A stretch of DNA of 64,000 nucleotides. It comes from Halictus rubicundus (taxonomy: Eukaryota > Arthropoda > Insecta > Hymenoptera > Halictidae). The notes beneath the pieces are model-generated. The model searched no databases, was not told the origin of the DNA, and saw nothing but the letters and a program-made list of their open reading frames with translations. The position numbers and the translations under genes were made by a program. Below are positions 14,116 to 27,187 of the stretch, in pieces (the first letter of the stretch is position 1; every line of letters begins with the position of its first letter). The stretch lies in assembly GCF_050948215.1 (NCBI RefSeq), contig NC_135157.1:8866001-8930000 (forward strand). The letters run 5' to 3'.

Positions 14116-14119
14116 TCAA

Positions 14120-15847
14120 ATCCAACGACTGACTGAATTAAGAATACAGACCCCTGCCGGGAAAGATATTAAAAATTTTTCAATAGAGTTTTAGAAACGA
14201 CGTTATTAAAATTTATCAAAATTCTTCGTCGCAATTCCATAATTAAGAATTTTAATTAAAGCACCGGTATAATCAAATCGAATAAACTTTGCTCTTGTGT
14301 ACCAACACTTTCCCGTTTCTTTTACTTCCAAAGTCCACCGATCTGCCAACATCAAAGTTAAAACTCCCTTAATTAAATGTCAACCGTGGTACGGGTTAAT
14401 TCGGAAAATGTGAATGTAACAATCGGCTGAACCGTCGGCAAGGATTTGCAGGTATCAAATGGAAAAATTCCAAATATGTATTTTACGTATCTCCCTTGAC
14501 TGTGAAGGTGAAATTCGGAACGAAACGTCGTCGTAACGCGCGAAACCGGAATTTATTTTGGATTTCGGTACTATTTCCCCGCGACAAAGGGTATTTCCGG
14601 CGAGGATGAAATTGAACCATCGAAGCTAAACAAAATTATTTCAGAATAAACTCTTGATACCGTCGGTATCCTTCGAACGAAAATAATTTTTCAATAGGGG
14701 TTCGCGAGCTTACCGGGAGGAACCAGACATTTTATTTTTCAGCGTCCAAACACGGTTCGCGGTGAAAAAAAAATAGTCGATTTTATAGTTTCTGCTTGAA
14801 ATAACATTTTACTCGGCTCCGTTGCGATTCCCAGACAACGCGACAAGCTTACATGTTCTATAAATACACGGTGGAATTGCGGATAAAATATTCCTATGGA
14901 AGATAGAAAGTTTTACGGGCGATGACAAGCATCGGTACATGGTCCCACGCTCATTAGAAAGTTTATGCGCAGATGTAATGCGAAGATTTCTTCAGATAAT
15001 GATGTTTTATTGTTGCGTGACCCGTGCGTGGGGTCGCGGTGGTTTACAACGCCGAGTTTAATAGATGTTCCTTTACTTTGATTATTTATCAAATTCTCTT
15101 ATCAACGAAAATTATATTTACTCCGCTATTGAGGCTATATTTCGCTATTAATTATTCCGCACCGACTCGTACTCGGTTATAGCTTCAATAACTCTGTTTT
15201 TTGAATTTTCTAAGAGCTCTGATCCCCTTGTGAATACAAACGCTGCGGTTCTACGGTTGATCAGCTTAAAATACCGTCGTTTGTTAATGTTTTTGGAACG
15301 TCCAACGTTCTATGGAATGTCGTGAATATCCCTAATCGCCAACATTATGACACCGCCGGGTAGGCTTTTTTGTGGGCAACCCTGAAGCTGAATTTTTCTG
15401 TACAATACGATCGTTAGCAGCGTAATGGGGTGCGAAGGGAACCCAGGAGATCTTCCCGGTTGATAAATAATGCGTCGAGCTCCGTTTACTTTCGTCTGTC
15501 ATCTGCTCTTCCAGTTGCTAGGTAGTTAGTCGAGTGTGTATATTCTAGCCCGGGGGTGAATCGGTTTAACCTAATTCGAACCGTTTCTAACCTCGATGAA
15601 TTCTTAAACGCGGAACGAACGCGAGACCCCGTGTGAAGAATTTCAACGGAGCTGGCTGGACGAAAAAAAAAACGTTCGAAATTGGGAAAACTGACGGAAA
15701 ATGTATCCCGAAGTTTGCAGAAACGACAGGGTCAACTGACTTCTTCAACGCTAACTTTACGGAGCACTGAAAGTGGCTTAGATTATTTTATAAAAGTAAC
15801 AAGAATATATTTAGTCGGACTTTCAGTGGATTTCACCGTAACACATG
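14120..15847. other. non-coding stretch, no gene seen
   Basis: AT-rich sequence with no recognisable exon. Near its right end a short inverted pair, CACTGAAAGT and ACTTTCAGTG (about 15764-15830), immediately precedes the 157-bp tandem array. Confidence 0.5.
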
Positions 15848-16318
15848 TTCCAACGGATAAATGTATTGAATAAATTTCTTATACATCTTTGCAATCCCAA
15901 TAATTGCAAATTACAAATTTGGACCCCGTCGTGTTGACGGGTCGCGTAAATCTAGTGGAAGATTTTCCAAATACAGGCACATTTATTAAAACTTACGACT
16001 CGGCTTCCAACGGATAAACGTATTGAATAAATTTCTTATACATCTTTGCAATCCCAATAATTGCAAATTACAAATTTGGACCTCGTCGTGTTGACGGGTC
16101 GCGTAAATCTAGTGGAAGATTTTCCAAATACAGGCACATTTATTAAAACTTACGACTCGGCTTCCAACGGATAAATGTATTGAATAAATTTCTTATACAT
16201 CTTTGCAATCCCAATAATTGCAAATTACAAATTTGGACCTCGTCGTGTTGACGGGTCGCGTAAATCTAGTGGAAGATTTTCCAAATACAGGCACATTTAT
16301 TAAAACTTACGACTCGGC
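15848..16318. repeat. 157-bp tandem repeat, three near-identical copies
   Basis: Three head-to-tail units begin at 15848, 16005 and 16162, each with TTCCAACGGATAAA. A fourth unit starts at 16319 but diverges after about 7 bases. The copies differ by only a few single-base changes (for example ACCCCG versus ACCTCG, and AAACG versus AAATG). The spacing is exactly 157 bp each time, so the array expanded recently. No ORF spans the unit. Confidence 0.95.
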
Positions 16319-17441
16319 TTCCAACTGGCAGTAAATGGTATGGCAATGGCACGAACGAGGCGCAATTAGCATCGGCTAATGCCGGTTGCCTCGTCAAACG
16401 GGAACGCGAGCGAATCGGTATACGGCGTTGAATTCCGTATTCCGTGGGTATGAAAGTTTAAAAACCAGCATATCCCCGTGAATAGCGATTGTGTTTGCCA
16501 GTGAATTACGTCCCTAAACCCGCCTAATCCCGTCTTTTGTGAATACGTCAAGCCTCGGCACGGTCCGGTTGCCGCACGCGCCCATAGACATGCGGGTGGT
16601 TGGTACGCGCGTCCTGTAACGATGCTTCCGTCCCGCATAAATTAACAATGTCCGCGCCGTGCGTGCCTGCTGACCCGATATCCGCGAGACAATTTTCTAA
16701 GAAATTAGTCGAACGATATAATTTAACCGGCTTTTCGAGTGTAAATGCCTCCGCGACCCGTCCTCGTCAACCCTCCCCCGTTTTCAAACGGACCCGTCGA
16801 GTCGGGTATGCAAATAGGCTTGGTCAAGATACCCGGGTCCGGGAGGTGGGACGCGTCGTTATCCCGATACCCATTGTTTGTATTTCATAGTGGAGAACGT
16901 GAATCATCGGTTGCTTAATTCCGATAGCAGGCTACCGGACGCATTTTAACGACTTCTGCGGCGGCTGCGCGTGGGTCGTCCCCGTGTTTACCGGAAATTA
17001 TTTTCCTCCGGGACTACTCGGTCTCTCCCGTTCGACGCCCCACTCGGCAAGATGATACAGCGAAATTGACGATTCCACCGAATCCCCTTTATTGCGCCAA
17101 TTAGCGCCGTCATGTTCGCCATTTAGACCCTTCCATGTGCATTTAGATTGTCGCGCGCTGTTCACTTTCGCTGCACCTGCACAGATTTGACAGGACTAGA
17201 GTCCTGTGTGACGATCTATGCGGGATCGAAATTTTCTTTGCACCTTGCTACCGTGGATATTCCAAAACCAAACCAGCCCCTGCAGTCGGAAACTTTTCCG
17301 GATTTAAGTAGAACATCTTACTTTCTAACAATTTCCGAAAAATTTCCGATGAAAACATTTTTATAATTTGAGTAATTGTGAAAGAAGAAATTCGGAACCA
17401 GTCATTTCGACTGGTTCGATAGTTCTAGCGTTAAGGGTTAA
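16319..17441. other. non-coding stretch, no gene seen
   Basis: No supportable gene. Moderately CpG-rich to about 17100, then AT-rich. A short hairpin, ACCAGTCatttcGACTGGT, lies at about 17397-17415 just before the TTAA elements. Confidence 0.5.
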
Positions 17442-17445
17442 TTAA

Positions 17446-17686
17446 CCCTTTGCACTCGGCGCTATTTTCATTCTAAAACTAAATTTTTCTTCCGCCTTAC
17501 AATATTTTCATCTTATTCATACGAAACTGATTCGATTTCCACATGTAATATTTAAATGTTTAGTAATCTATTGAATACAAATTTTGTAATGTAACAAATA
17601 TTTTGTAATATTTTTTGTAATTTCCTTGAAATATTGCCACAACAATTTCTAGTGGTGCTGCAGAGTCACCACTCGAGTGCTAAGGG
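17446..17686. mobile_element. piggyBac-like MITE (241 bp) with intact TTAA duplication
   Basis: TTAA flanks both ends (17442-17445 and 17687-17690). Left terminus CCCTTTGCACTCG and reverse-complemented right terminus CCCTTAGCACTCG match at 12 of 13 bases. The TTAA target site and CCCTT start are the hallmark of piggyBac-type transposition. The interior is AT-rich without coding capacity, so the element is non-autonomous. Immediately to its left is another outward-facing end (17431-17441). Confidence 0.8.
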
Positions 17687-18160
17687 TTAAAGAAATGGTT
17701 GAACAACACTGAATTCTAGTTCGCTAGATCTATTGTAAATATACAAGCAATTCTTAAAAAAAAAAAAAATGATTGTGGTACACTTACTGCCACGGAAGAC
17801 CACACATCGTCTTTTTAAATAATTTTTGCATCGCGTTCTACGGACGTATACTGTACCCTGGTGTGTTAGGAGGGAAAAATGTTGGAATTTTGCGGAACCG
17901 CGAAATACACGAGGGGCGTTAAATAAAGAAACAGCAACAAGAAAATTCGCAGTTCCTCTCGCGATTAATAGAGATAGGAAATCCAGGGCACGGTCGACCA
18001 CTGGGTCACCGAGCAAAGCGTCTCGAATCGGTGTCGGAAGCCTGACCCGGCAGTGGGTCAACTCCGCACATAATTTTCGCGTTCAAAGAGACACGCGCGA
18101 CCGACCGGCAAAAAAGACACCGGAAACCGTCGGCACGCGTGCGAACGCGAGAGTGTAACA

Positions 18161-18170
18161 GAGAGAGAGG

Positions 18171-18201
<31 letters not shown>

Positions 18202-18203
18202 GG
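18161..18203. repeat. (GA)n tract in CpG-rich DNA
   Basis: GAGAGA run with a few interruptions, followed by CpG-rich sequence to about 18320. Confidence 0.85.
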
Positions 18204-19270
18204 CTCGCTCGCCTGCGCGCGGAGGCGCATTGCGTGCAACGCACTCGCTCGAGCACGCTCGAGCCGATATGCATCGCGCGCGGCCGAAAAAGCTCGGAAA
18301 CCGGCCAGGAGCAGGCTCAGCGGCTTAAGTGATTTGCATGCGCGACAGGTGCACTGCGGAGTCGGTGTATTACGTGTTTAATTCACGTGTCTTGCATACT
18401 CGGCACTCCGATTCCACTGATTTCCATAATACAACCGCGGCGCTAGGCGAGCGAGCGAGCGAAAGAGCGACCCGTCAGTGGTGGAACGCCGCTAGATCCG
18501 ATGGATTTTTCAGCACGCGAAAACCCCCCTCTCGATCCCTCCACCGAACCTCCCCTCCCCCTTCCACCGCCATGTGGATCGCTTCGTCGTGTATCGATCG
18601 TTTCGCTTCCAACGACACGTCAGCGATGAGAGACGTTGGCCCCGCGATTTCTCGCCGCTTTCCTTCGAACCCCGTGTGCGACTCTTTTACGATTCGTCGG
18701 AGAGGCTCGGGGATTGGAATTGCTGGGAAAAGGTGAATGCATGAATACCGTACAGTCCCGCGCAAAACCACCGGCCCGCGACCGAAAGACCTTCCGCAAC
18801 AGCGGATCGCGTGAAAGGAATTTCAATGCGTAATACCCAGACACCGTGGATCTTTATGCAAACTCCAATTTTCGTAGATCACTTACCGAGAGAACCGGAA
18901 CACCGACTACTCCCGGACGACTCGAAATTAGAAAAAATATTTTCGTGAGAAATCTTCCCGGTTCAACCGGTTTCCCACCTTCTCGGCATTATGCAGTCGC
19001 TATAAAACTTCGCGGGATTTTCATTGCAGCACTTTGCCGCCGTCTCTTTTCCTATGGATTCTCCGTGGCTAACGTTTCCCAACCGAATTTTGTGTAAACC
19101 TGTTCGCACTCTTCGTTGCAAAACGACTACGTTCCTGTCAGGCCGATACTTCGATTATTAACCGATTTAAATGACGAGTATTGCTCGCAGTGGCTGAATT
19201 TATTTCGCAAGATCCACCGGAGGAGAATTTAAATTTATTTTTTTTTATTATTCATTATGCTTTAAAGAGA

Positions 19271-19330
19271 AGTATAATTAATATAGGTACAGTAAATTGG
19301 TGCGCTCGCAGTAATTGGGTCCGTTACCCT
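19271..19330. repeat. dispersed repeat copy (paralogue at 44671-44731)
   Basis: Aligns to 44671-44731. Both have AGTATAATTAATA(T/C)AGG, then ACAGTAA, then a second CAGTAATYGGGTCC block ending in TACCCTA. Here only the right-hand part of the 44.6-kb inverted-repeat element is clear. Confidence 0.7.
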
Positions 19331-20926
19331 AGTGTGAAACTAAACCCGAGCTTATAGAACGAGGCTAGTAAAACTGTTTCCGAGTTTCTTTTGCAAAGCT
19401 CGCAGAGTATAATTATCATTTCTCGCTACGTAAAATGGTGTTCCTCAATTTCTCTTTCCCCTAAGCTCGAACGTGTGCAACCGACCTGATATTTGAAAAA
19501 TTTGCTCGCATCGTAACTGTAAAAAGATTGGCAGTATATCTTGACCGCGACGAACGGCTGGTACAGAGTCGATATTTCATATCGATCTCGCGAACGATCC
19601 TTTCGATAATTGTGTAATCAAATAATTCGAAGGCAGCGGCGATCGATAAAATAAAAATGACGCTCGCTCTCGCAGTATCCGGCGATTGAACTGTTCCGAA
19701 GGGTGAATGCACCGTTGCACAAGTGTTAAGAATTTCTTGATACATTTGGCGGGATGCATTGTAACGGACTGTTTCTCGCTCGATATTTCTGCGAGCCGCC
19801 GCTATAGATGGCTCCCGAGCGATTTCACTTATCTCATAGCACGCGCAATTGATGCACGTAGCTCCATAGCCGAGAGAGAACCGAGATTGAATGGTAACAA
19901 CCTCTCGTCGTCGCCAGTGGAAAATGTTAATTCGAGATTGTCTCGGCGGTGAGACAAGAGCTAACTGAAATGTTTGTGGAGGCGCCTAATCAATGTTCAG
20001 GGAAGGGAATTGTTTCTTGGTGTACTGTTGCAATTGTGTGCCCAAGTTCTCCGAATCAGGTGCATGCAGGATGCACCAGGAACGAGGACACTGGTTCGGG
20101 GCTCGATAGGTTTCCGTCGAATTATCTCGTTTGAGGAACTAGTCTAGTCGCTGCCTCTGGGTAAGAATCGTTTCTTGATCGACGGATATTGGCCTCCGCG
20201 AGTTGGCGAAATTGAATGTACAGAGCCGAGCAAAAACGATTCCCTGCTACAGAATCTTGATCGAACTACCCAATTTATGAAACGATCGTAAACTTGATTC
20301 TTGCTCTACTATTGTCATTACCCGTAACTGATCGAACCGCGTACGCGAAACGTTTGAAAGGTCGGGGCAAAATCCCAGGAAAGGTTCGCTTCGAGGCGAT
20401 CTTAATTTCAAATTATAGGCGAGCAGTTTATAGCAAAATTTGTGTTTTCTCGGGACACTCGGTATACAGGGAAAATTACCGCCCCATCAAATTGTCGGTA
20501 GAGCGATGTCGGCGAACTTGCACGGATGACCTCGGATATTAATTCATAAATTATAATACACGGAATTGCAAATTATCCGGGGAAACGTTCTTGGAATATA
20601 CCAACATATTAGCACAGGAACACGGTGCTTAATACCAGGTTATTCGAACCCCCGGTTCTACGGAGCTATCCGTCCAGAAGAAGGTACATTCAATATTTAA
20701 CAAACTCCGATACTTCTGAGGTCCCGTCTCGAATTTCAAATTGCGGCCCCCGAGATATTCGCACGAGACCGTGGCGGAACGCCTTCGCGGCTAACGCTGA
20801 TTTATAATTACATCGCGCCGGATAAAAACTGCTATGAATTTCTCCCGACGTGCACGCGTCCGCGATGAAAGGACCACGATTCATAAATGGGAGCTCTTCC
20901 GAGCCAGTTCTTTCGCGGCCGTTTAA

Positions 20927-21429
20927 CATTTAGAGGGCCAGGACGCCATCTTAAATTGGCTTTCAGCAATACCGTATTGACTATCCTTTAAATGCATAAA
21001 AATTTGTATAAATATACAAACACACTACCCCTGAAAAAATGCTGTATATAAATTAGATAAATTTGGTACAAAATTTGATATTTTAGAAAAATATTAGTAA
21101 AACCTCCCTTTTACTTTTTACTGAAGATAAAATAATAATCTGTCTATCTTTATGACAAAGGATTAAGTAGCATAGCAAGCATTAAAAGTGGGGGATGATT
21201 AAACCCTTCCTAAGATCAGTGTCTAATTTGTATTAATTTTTGTAGTAATATTTCATATATGACGAGTTTTGTAAGAAAGAAAACTCGAAAATGTTTTCCG
21301 TATTGAAAATATAAATGATTATGGTGATACTCGACTTGCCCGATGGAATCATTTCTGTTAAGGGTAGCATATCGGTTCTTGGAATAAATCTGCCCGCTTA
21401 TGCTATTCCATTTACCGGCCCTCTAAAGG
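20927..21429. mobile_element. piggyBac-like MITE (503 bp), TTAA-flanked
   Basis: TTAA at 20923-20926 and 21430-21433. Left terminus CATTTAGAGGGCCAGG and reverse-complemented right terminus CCTTTAGAGGGCCGG give about 13-15 matching terminal bases. The interior is AT-rich and has no transposase ORF. The terminal sequence differs from the CCCTTTGCACTCG family, so this is a second TTAA-type family in the same window. Confidence 0.75.
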
Positions 21430-22459
21430 TTAATACCCAATTGCAACTGGCTGCTTCGACTTCATGAATTCATATTCTCGTCGGGTCGCAACGTTTATGC
21501 GTGCCAGTGTTACACGATTCAGTATATTAATGGAGAACGAGCTAGTATCATCCGCCTCGAACACCGTTACGCACAGTAACAAGGCAGGTGATTAATCTCT
21601 CATCATTCGCTCAACCAATAATTAGCTATTGGTTAATAATCGACAGGTCGAATAGTCCGCGTTGTATCATCGCAAACCCCAAAAACGAAATACGTCCATT
21701 TCGCGGCGAGATTATTTCGCGTTATCCCATTACCAAACGAAGGAGCAGCAAGTTATCAACGTATTATACATTTCAGCCACATTCCATTAAATCTCATCAA
21801 TATAAAATACAAATTTAACGGGGAAGTCTGACTTTAATCGGAAACCGTCAATCTCCACTGCGAAGAGATAAATGACTTAATGCAGAATAATGGAAATTAA
21901 TGAAAATTGCCTGCGCTCAATATTGAATTCTTTATTCAATTTTAACACTTTATCTGCCGGAAGCCTGTTAATAAGATTTTCAATAATGGTGTGAGAAACC
22001 AGAAGGAAGCTTGAAAATCATATTTTATATAATTCAACAATTTTAGATTACGTTCTTGGGAGTGAGTTGTAGGAGCAATTAAAAAATCGAAATAGTCACC
22101 GGTAGACAATCTGATAAACAATTCTTTTAAGGAGTGTGCCCATCAAAAAGATGTTTGCTGAAAATCCGCCACGCGAGGCGGCAATTAAAAGCCGAAATCG
22201 TACAATTTAGATACCGCGAACAAGAGCGATAAACCCGGGGATCGTCGCAAAAATGGTCGATAAAATCTGATGCACGACGCCCATAAACAACATGCATGCT
22301 TGCACAATGATTTCCCCCGCATTCCCGTCGATGCGCCGAATTCATGATCCGATACAAACGCCGAGGGGATGAAAAGGAAAAAACGCGAAGAGCAACGATG
22401 AAACAATGATCAGCGCTTCCCCCCTCCGACAACGTTTCAAACTTCTAACGACCGGTCTG

Positions 22460-22461
<2 letters not shown>

Positions 22462-22501
<40 letters not shown>
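22462..22501. repeat. (CT)n microsatellite
   Basis: Uninterrupted CT run of about 20 units. Confidence 0.95.
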
Positions 22502-22504
<3 letters not shown>

Positions 22505-23929
22505 CGACGAGGCTTGTGTGCACACGGACGCGTATACAATCCTCCTATACAGGTGGACGGGGTGTAGGTATGGTCGCGCGCGCACGTGTATGCGTGTGCG
22601 AGCGCGGCTGAAAGTCCACGGGGTCATCCAACCAGTGGGGAGGCCGAGGCCAGGAGGATGCGCCGCGCTGGAATTACGCTCTTCAGGATTAACGTACCGA
22701 AAACTTGTTTACGTGTTTTCTAATTGCCGGCAGAAGGAAGCTGAATGGAGCCGATACAAGCGCATCGTGAGAATCGGGAAACGATAACCTGCGAGAGATA
22801 CCTCCGCAATCGGTCCCCACCCTCCCCCCGAACCTCTCAAGAGCCGATTTTTACGTGCCACGCGAATTTCCACTCGGCCGATTCATTCGCGATGAGTAAC
22901 CAAACCATTCGAACGATCGGGACCAAGGCTCCGTTGCACGCGGGAACCCGCTGAAAACGCTCGGGATCATCGAAACGTGCCCGTGTTATTCACCCCTTTC
23001 TCGTCCCTTTGTGCACTCCTAATCCTCCTACTTTGTTCGGCTCGATTAGACACGAAAGGGGTATTACGGTTTTAATAAAGACTTTCTCATTTTCTTTCAG
23101 GCCGTACACGCTTTCAAACACTCGACGAAAGTAATTTCGCTCGCTCCCGCACGTTAGTCGCGAATCATCCTCGAGCGATGCATTCTTGTTGTGCATTCGC
23201 GGTTTGATTGAGTTTTGTGAAATTGTAACGTAATCGAAGGGAATAAGGTATTTTACGGTATTTAAAACAGACCTCGCGCGAGCCTGATACTTTTTCACGA
23301 ATATCGATTTTCAACGATTTTTAGTAGTTCGCCTTTTTAAACTTTTTTCCCCAAGGTTTTTACTCTGAAAATAGAACACGAAAATAGTTGGGAACAACTG
23401 TTTAACCCTTATGTCAGTAACCGGGCACCCAGGTACCCACTTTCAATTTCTTTTTACAACTTCTTCAATATTTTTGCCGAGAAATAGCAAAATTATTACG
23501 AAAGTCGATGAATAATATAGATTCGGGGAAATGGTAGGAGACGGTCTCATAAACCAGAGATCATAGAATTGCATTGTCTTTTCTAGAACGTGAATCGAAC
23601 GTAAGAAAACACAGCCGCGGATCAGCCCGCTCCTCTAATCTCTTTTTAATTGGAGCAGATCCCGACCTATTGCGCAAACATTTGAGCACCGTATGGACAG
23701 GTGAAACTTTTATAGACGGTGCAAGCGCGTCTGCGACGGCGAGAACAACGTTCCCCGCGCAGCTTGTAAATTTTTATAACTTCGTTTCACCGCTGGTTAA
23801 GCCCGTGCAGGCCAGATTTCATCCGGCGGTGGTATCGCACACGCTGCCGTCAATTAGAAGATGGAATTGAAACCGCAAACGTTGCATAGAAAAATAATTC
23901 TATTTATTTAGATAACAGATTTAAAAATA

Positions 23930-24000
23930 CGCGACTCCGAAGTTACAACGGTGACAGCCGCAGAACGTTGCCCCGATAATTGCTCGCCGCTTGGGACCGG
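23930..24000. repeat. dispersed repeat copy (paralogue at about 32880-32953)
   Basis: A 26-base block at 23974-23999 is identical to 32927-32952, and about 45 bases upstream align at lower identity (CGACT-CGAAG-TACA and CAGAAC shared). No coding sense in any frame, and the family is unclassified. Weaker resemblance may extend to about 24200 against 33150. Confidence 0.7.
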
Positions 24001-26893
24001 CGTCGAGCCGCGACAGTTCGGAGAACACGCTGTCATGGTTCATTTTTGAAAACATCGTTTCGCAAATATCGGAAATTTATTTTCGAAAAACGAACCCGGA
24101 GATAGAGAGACGGAGGAAAATTAATACACGTGTCTGCTCGCCTTGCCACGGCGTATAAACGTCACTTAAAAACCGCAGACAATGCATCGTTTTAAATGCA
24201 CAAGACCAGCAACGTAATCGAAGTGGTACCGTACCATCAAACTGCTTCAACTTTTAAACCAATTCATTAGCGAATTTTATGCATTCACGACCAATCTGAG
24301 TAGGTGAAACACGAAACAGTGAAAACATCAGACGATTCTAAGAAGACCATTATGTTATTTGTGACTTATTAAAATTATTAAGAGGATGAGCTGACTTAGA
24401 AAATATTAATTTTTATTTTAAAATATCTGAAGATAAATCGAACCATTTACACCGTTTTATCTATCCTCAAGCAGAAATTCACAGAATTTAAAAACGCATA
24501 TAAGCGTCGTCCCAGACGAATATGTTAAACGAGAGAATGGTGAACGAAAAATGAGCAAAAAGGAGAACGAAGCAACGTGTCATATAATATCATCAGGAGG
24601 AGCTTTGAAATATTGACGATTACCGGAGCTCGTCGGGTACGAATTAACGATTATCGGGAAATAATATTCAAGAATGATCGGTATGGTTCATTTCGGAGTA
24701 TTAATTAACATTTAACTGATCGCGGGAATTCCGGAGGAAAACGTGGCATCGGGCCAGGTTCGCCAGTCACGTAGAGCCTTCTCGTTGTATTGGTAAAACG
24801 ATTCTCCGCTGGCGTGGACGTGATTGATTTTGAAAATAGCCTCGCCTCCGGCCGCTGTCGATAAAAATATTTGCAACTTCTGTTATCATTCGTAATTGCC
24901 CACGGTGCGCACGTATCCAATTACCGGGGGAGCCGGCTTATTACAATTCGCGATTTATCCACGCCAAACCGTTAAGAGAACGTATTCATCTGAGCACGGT
25001 GAAACGAGCTAGGAAAACAAACAGACGTGTCTATTGTCTCCGTTGTTTTCCACTTTGTGGACATACGGTTTCGGACAAAGCAACATTACTTTAACGGGTG
25101 CGCGGGGGTGAATTTTCGTCGAATATTGTTCTCCACCAAGATTTCAAGAGCGTCCTCTTTACGAATTTTTTTCAGAAGAACTATCAAACTTTTTGTGTTG
25201 CAATTTTGCGCACATATTTATAGATACTTGAAGCACATAAGCTATTTTTTCAAAGTAAAAATAATGAAAACTACACGAGTTGTATATATTTTTATGGAGT
25301 CAAAACATTAAGTCTCAAACGAAAACAAATTTGTTTGCATTTAAAATTAGAGAAAAATTACTTTAACCGCATTAATCTTACAGATGCGAGCAAATCCTTT
25401 CGCGCGCATATTCTACGGCACTTAGAGAGTATGCAAAAGTGTGAATTTTTTGGAAATCAAAACCAGAATACCACCTTGATCGAAGTGTCTTTTTCGTTGC
25501 CCGAGAGAACAGGCGTTTTGTTCCGCTGGTGAGCCGCGCGCGTTTTTTAAATGAAAATCACCGGAGGTCCGGTGTATTACCGGTTGTTCGATATTAAAGA
25601 ACGGTGCCGGCGAAAAACGGATACGAGACACCGTGAAAAATTCAACGCGCCGCTGCTGGCCGGGGTTGAACGTTACCGCTCCCGGGAACTTTTAAAGGGA
25701 GTTTCGCCGAAGAATTCCGGGATTACGAGAGAGCTTCTTAAATTTTAAACAACGCCCGAGCCGTAATGAAACCCGGCTTTGCGCTATTAAGTTAAACGGT
25801 TTAATTAACCGCGTTCGTAGTCCGTGTTTCACGGGCCAATGGCGCGAATCATGTGATTATTAATACACATTACAAATTACGATCGGCACTGTCATGAATA
25901 TTTCTGTGCCCGCTTATCGCGTGTTCCGATGCGGAAAATATTATAATCACCGTAATTAAGATTTCAACAATGCCACCCCGGAGAATCGAAAGTTCTATGG
26001 GCGCCCTGAAATTCTTCGATTTTGCACGAGCTTTAATCCCGTCGATGAATTTGCTTTAACTTTTGATCAAAAGTACATACGTTCCGTTTCGTTATTTTCC
26101 GTGGTAGCACTTGTGTAATGTTGACAACGAAATTTCTTCCTTTTCCGAGGATGATGTTAAAGTTACTGAGGTTAATTGAATGTTTAATTTGACTAAAAAA
26201 ACACCGTTTTTTCCAGGTCACTGGAAGCGTTAATTGTACACCGAGGCGCGTGCATACGTGCACATAATTCTGTAGATATTAATTAATTTATTGGGTTGGA
26301 AATGCTCCGGCTATAAAAGCAACAGTAGACAAATACCAGGGGGTACGTCGAAGTGCATTAAACTTCTTATGACCAGGCAAATTCCTATTTCTACGGTCTG
26401 TTTTATAGAAGACGGAATAAGTACAAGAATTCTTCCGGGTAGTGGAAGATTCCTTCGAGTAAAACGAAGCTGTTCACCGTGCTTGATATGCACATTTTTT
26501 GCATCATACTTCGCAGCGTAATTGTGAAAGGTTTACGAAAAAATTTCGGAAAAATCGTAATTTTTTAGAGTTCATCTAGCCGTGTTCGCGGCCACATTTT
26601 GAACCCCGAACAACGTGAAACCGTGGCTCGGAGAAAAAGCCGAAGCATCTTTATTTCCACGGGTATATTCCTGGGGAATACTTCGGGAGGCCAGCAGGCT
26701 GCGCCTTTCTCTTTCCCTACGAAGCTTCGGTTCACAACTAACGGAGAAACTGGAATCTCGTTGCGTGGATACGAGAGGAGGAGAGAATCCTCCCCTCTGC
26801 TCCCCGGCGTTCCGGGTCGCGTTCTATCTCGTTCTGTGGCGCACGGTTTCCCCGCGGTTCGGGGTCTCTCTCCGTTCGCTTCTCGGTCAGGGT

Positions 26894-26901
26894 CCTCCTA
26901 A
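26894..26901. repeat. hAT target-site duplication, left copy
   Basis: CCTCCTAA immediately outside the left terminus, identical to 30716-30723. Eight base pairs is the standard hAT duplication length. Confidence 0.95.
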
Positions 26902-26943
26902 CAACGGCGGATCCAGGGGGGTGGTCATGGGGGTCATGACCAC
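26902..26943 (+). repeat. hAT left terminal repeat and subterminal palindrome
   Basis: The terminus CAACGGCGGATCCAG is followed by a G-run and then by GTGGTCATG...CATGACCAC around a 5-base spacer. The right end has a related but less regular subterminal sequence (GACCACGACTATGTGACC at 30666-30683). Confidence 0.85.
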
Positions 26944-27039
26944 CCCCTGAGCTGGTTCCAGGACTTTGGTGGACCACTAATTGAACATAATGATTTTATT
27001 TATATATTTTGTCACCATACAGATTTTATGTAATTACAT

Positions 27040-27058
27040 AAAAAAAAAAAAAAAAAAA
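27040..27058. repeat. poly-A run inside the hAT element
   Basis: About 19 A in a row in the left untranslated part of the transposon, upstream of the transposase leader. Confidence 0.9.
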
Positions 27059-27187
27059 TATGAAACCCGGTCGCCTAGGACCGCACCACGGCCGGCGGAC
27101 CGGTGAGATAAAAAGACGATCGGAGTTTGTAATAAACAAAAGAAGGTGGCCCTGTGCCGGCGACCCGCGACGGTCAACGGGCGACAG

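Larger units (their letters stand above)
17691..20922. other. non-coding stretch, CpG-rich core
   Basis: Contains a poly-A run near 17757-17769, a CpG-rich block around 18060-18500 with a GA tract, and one copy of a dispersed repeat (19271-19330). No exon with recognisable protein was found. The CpG-rich GA block could be a promoter, but nothing downstream supports a gene. Confidence 0.5.
21434..26893. other. non-coding stretch, no gene seen
   Basis: Holds a (CT)n microsatellite (22462-22501), a solo TTAACCCTTATG terminus near 23404 and one copy of a dispersed repeat (about 23930-24000). No conserved exon was found. The region 26600-26893, just left of the hAT insertion, has short open frames on both strands without recognisable content. 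Confidence 0.5.

Noticed and set aside
20636..20675. GGGTTCGAATAACC on the - strand, resembling a tRNA B box
   Set aside because: No T-arm complementarity, A box or acceptor stem around it.
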